DNA from: Streptomyces sp. 378
GTDB taxonomy: Bacteria > Actinomycetota > Actinomycetes > Streptomycetales > Streptomycetaceae
Direction of reading: 5' to 3'
Assembly: GCF_030124145.1 (NCBI RefSeq)
Contig: NZ_JASKMS010000010.1
Location: 62,001 to 126,000 of the forward strand
DNA length: 64,000 nucleotides
How positions within the stretch are numbered: the stretch's first letter is position 1; every line of letters starts with the position of its first letter. Shown here in pieces: positions 63,584 to 64,000 of this stretch. The notes beneath the pieces are model-generated. The model saw only the letters and a list, made by a program, of their open reading frames with translations. It made no database searches and was not told where the DNA came from. The position numbers and the translations under genes were made by a program.

Positions 63584-64000
63584 CGGTGTCTCAGCGGCGT
63601 CAGCTGCTCGATGTCGTACCGCGCCCGCAGCTCCTGGATCGCGGAGTGGTCCGGCGGGCCCCCGGCGCCGAGGATCTCCAGCAGTTCCTCGAAATACCGC
63701 TCGTGATCCGGCGGCGGACTCGCCTGGAAGAACACCTTCGCGGGCTCCTCCGTCGGGTTGGCGAAGGCGTGCGGGCACCCCGGGGGCACGACGATCACCG
63801 TTCCCGGTGTCGCCCGTACCACCCGGTTGCCCGAACGGGACTCCCACTGCTGCCAGCGGTCGGGAGTGCGGACCCGAGGCTCGAAGGCGAGGACGTCCAG
63901 CTCGCCCTCGAGGACGTAGAACAACTCCTCGCTGCGGGTGTGCACATGGGCGCCCACGTCGAAGCCCGGGGGCACGACCACCTCGAAGGTGGAGGCCGCC
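63580..64000 (-). CDS. Cupin domain protein, N-terminus outside window
   Basis: The C-terminal 139 codons of a minus-strand gene that runs off the window. Cupin motif 1 is PPGFDVGAHVHTRSEELFYV (with GxHxHxxxxE spacing) and motif 2 is PGTVIVVPPGCPHAFANP, giving two His, a Glu and a His as metal ligands. After the barrel comes a helical tail ending EQLTPLRHR. It may be a small metal-dependent enzyme or binding protein of the RmlC-like group. Function unknown. Confidence 0.85.
   Translation of the reverse strand, partial: AASTFEVVVPPGFDVGAHVHTRSEELFYVLEGELDVLAFEPRVRTPDRWQQWESRSGNRVVRATPGTVIVVPPGCPHAFANPTEEPAKVFFQASPPPDHERYFEELLEILGAGGPPDHSAIQELRARYDIEQLTPLRHR

Overview
The window is chromosomal DNA from a Streptomyces or very close relative. 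The DNA is very GC-rich with almost exclusively G/C third codon positions. Many genes start with GTG or TTG, and the two rare TTA leucine codons noted sit in accessory genes. The gene set is also typical: a WhiJ-like regulator/DUF397/ATP-binding trio, an ECF41 sigma factor, MurT-GatD, a ureABCFGD cluster without ureE, and SpoIIE/PP2C phosphatases with PAS domains. No tRNA, rRNA, CRISPR array or prophage was seen.

Layout. 0-9.7 kb: end of an Asp-box repeat protein, an Imm21-type protein, a DUF885 hydrolase, an Lrp regulator divergent from a Cys/Met PLP enzyme, an ACT-GNAT protein, a Tat-exported PhoD phosphatase behind a PHO box, a MocR regulator and an alpha/beta hydrolase. 9.8-15.5 kb: a decayed F420 reductase gene, a SigJ-type sigma factor, a GntR regulator with its own operator, a ROK repressor, and a response regulator whose kinase has been cut and joined head-to-head to a cut ABC permease. 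15.6-28.7 kb: housekeeping and transport genes (mug-purB, paired CNNM/CBS membrane proteins, an ABC exporter), an RHH/Fic-like toxin-antitoxin pair, a methyltransferase, an EEP nuclease-fold protein and a class A beta-lactamase. 28.8-33.2 kb: biotin genes bioB-A-D divergent from bioF. 33.3-38.7 kb is the most eroded part: the WhiJ-like trio, a 15-unit 30-bp tandem repeat, a deleted DUF6328 gene, a c-di-AMP-riboswitch-controlled NlpC/P60 hydrolase, a frameshifted small gene, a degenerate clpP and a MITE. 38.6-43.3 kb: the urease operon behind a GlnR-type box. 43.3-49.1 kb: an acyltransferase, an RpiB-like isomerase, two adjacent PP2C phosphatases (one frameshifted) and two gene scraps. 49.3-56.2 kb: an Lrp regulator with ddaH-rocD, then an overlapping operon of LytTR regulator, small membrane protein, SSS symporter and LytS-type kinase. 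56.2-64 kb: CtaG, phosphofructokinase, gatD-murT, deformylase, a TetR regulator divergent from an acyl-CoA dehydrogenase, and the end of a cupin.

Functional threads are nitrogen and arginine use (urease, DdaH, RocD, Lrp proteins), phosphate scavenging (PhoD), cell-wall building and turnover (MurT-GatD, NlpC/P60, beta-lactamase) and development-linked signalling (WhiJ-like trio, PP2C phosphatases, bldA-type TTA codons). All functions are inferred from the sequence; no database search was run.
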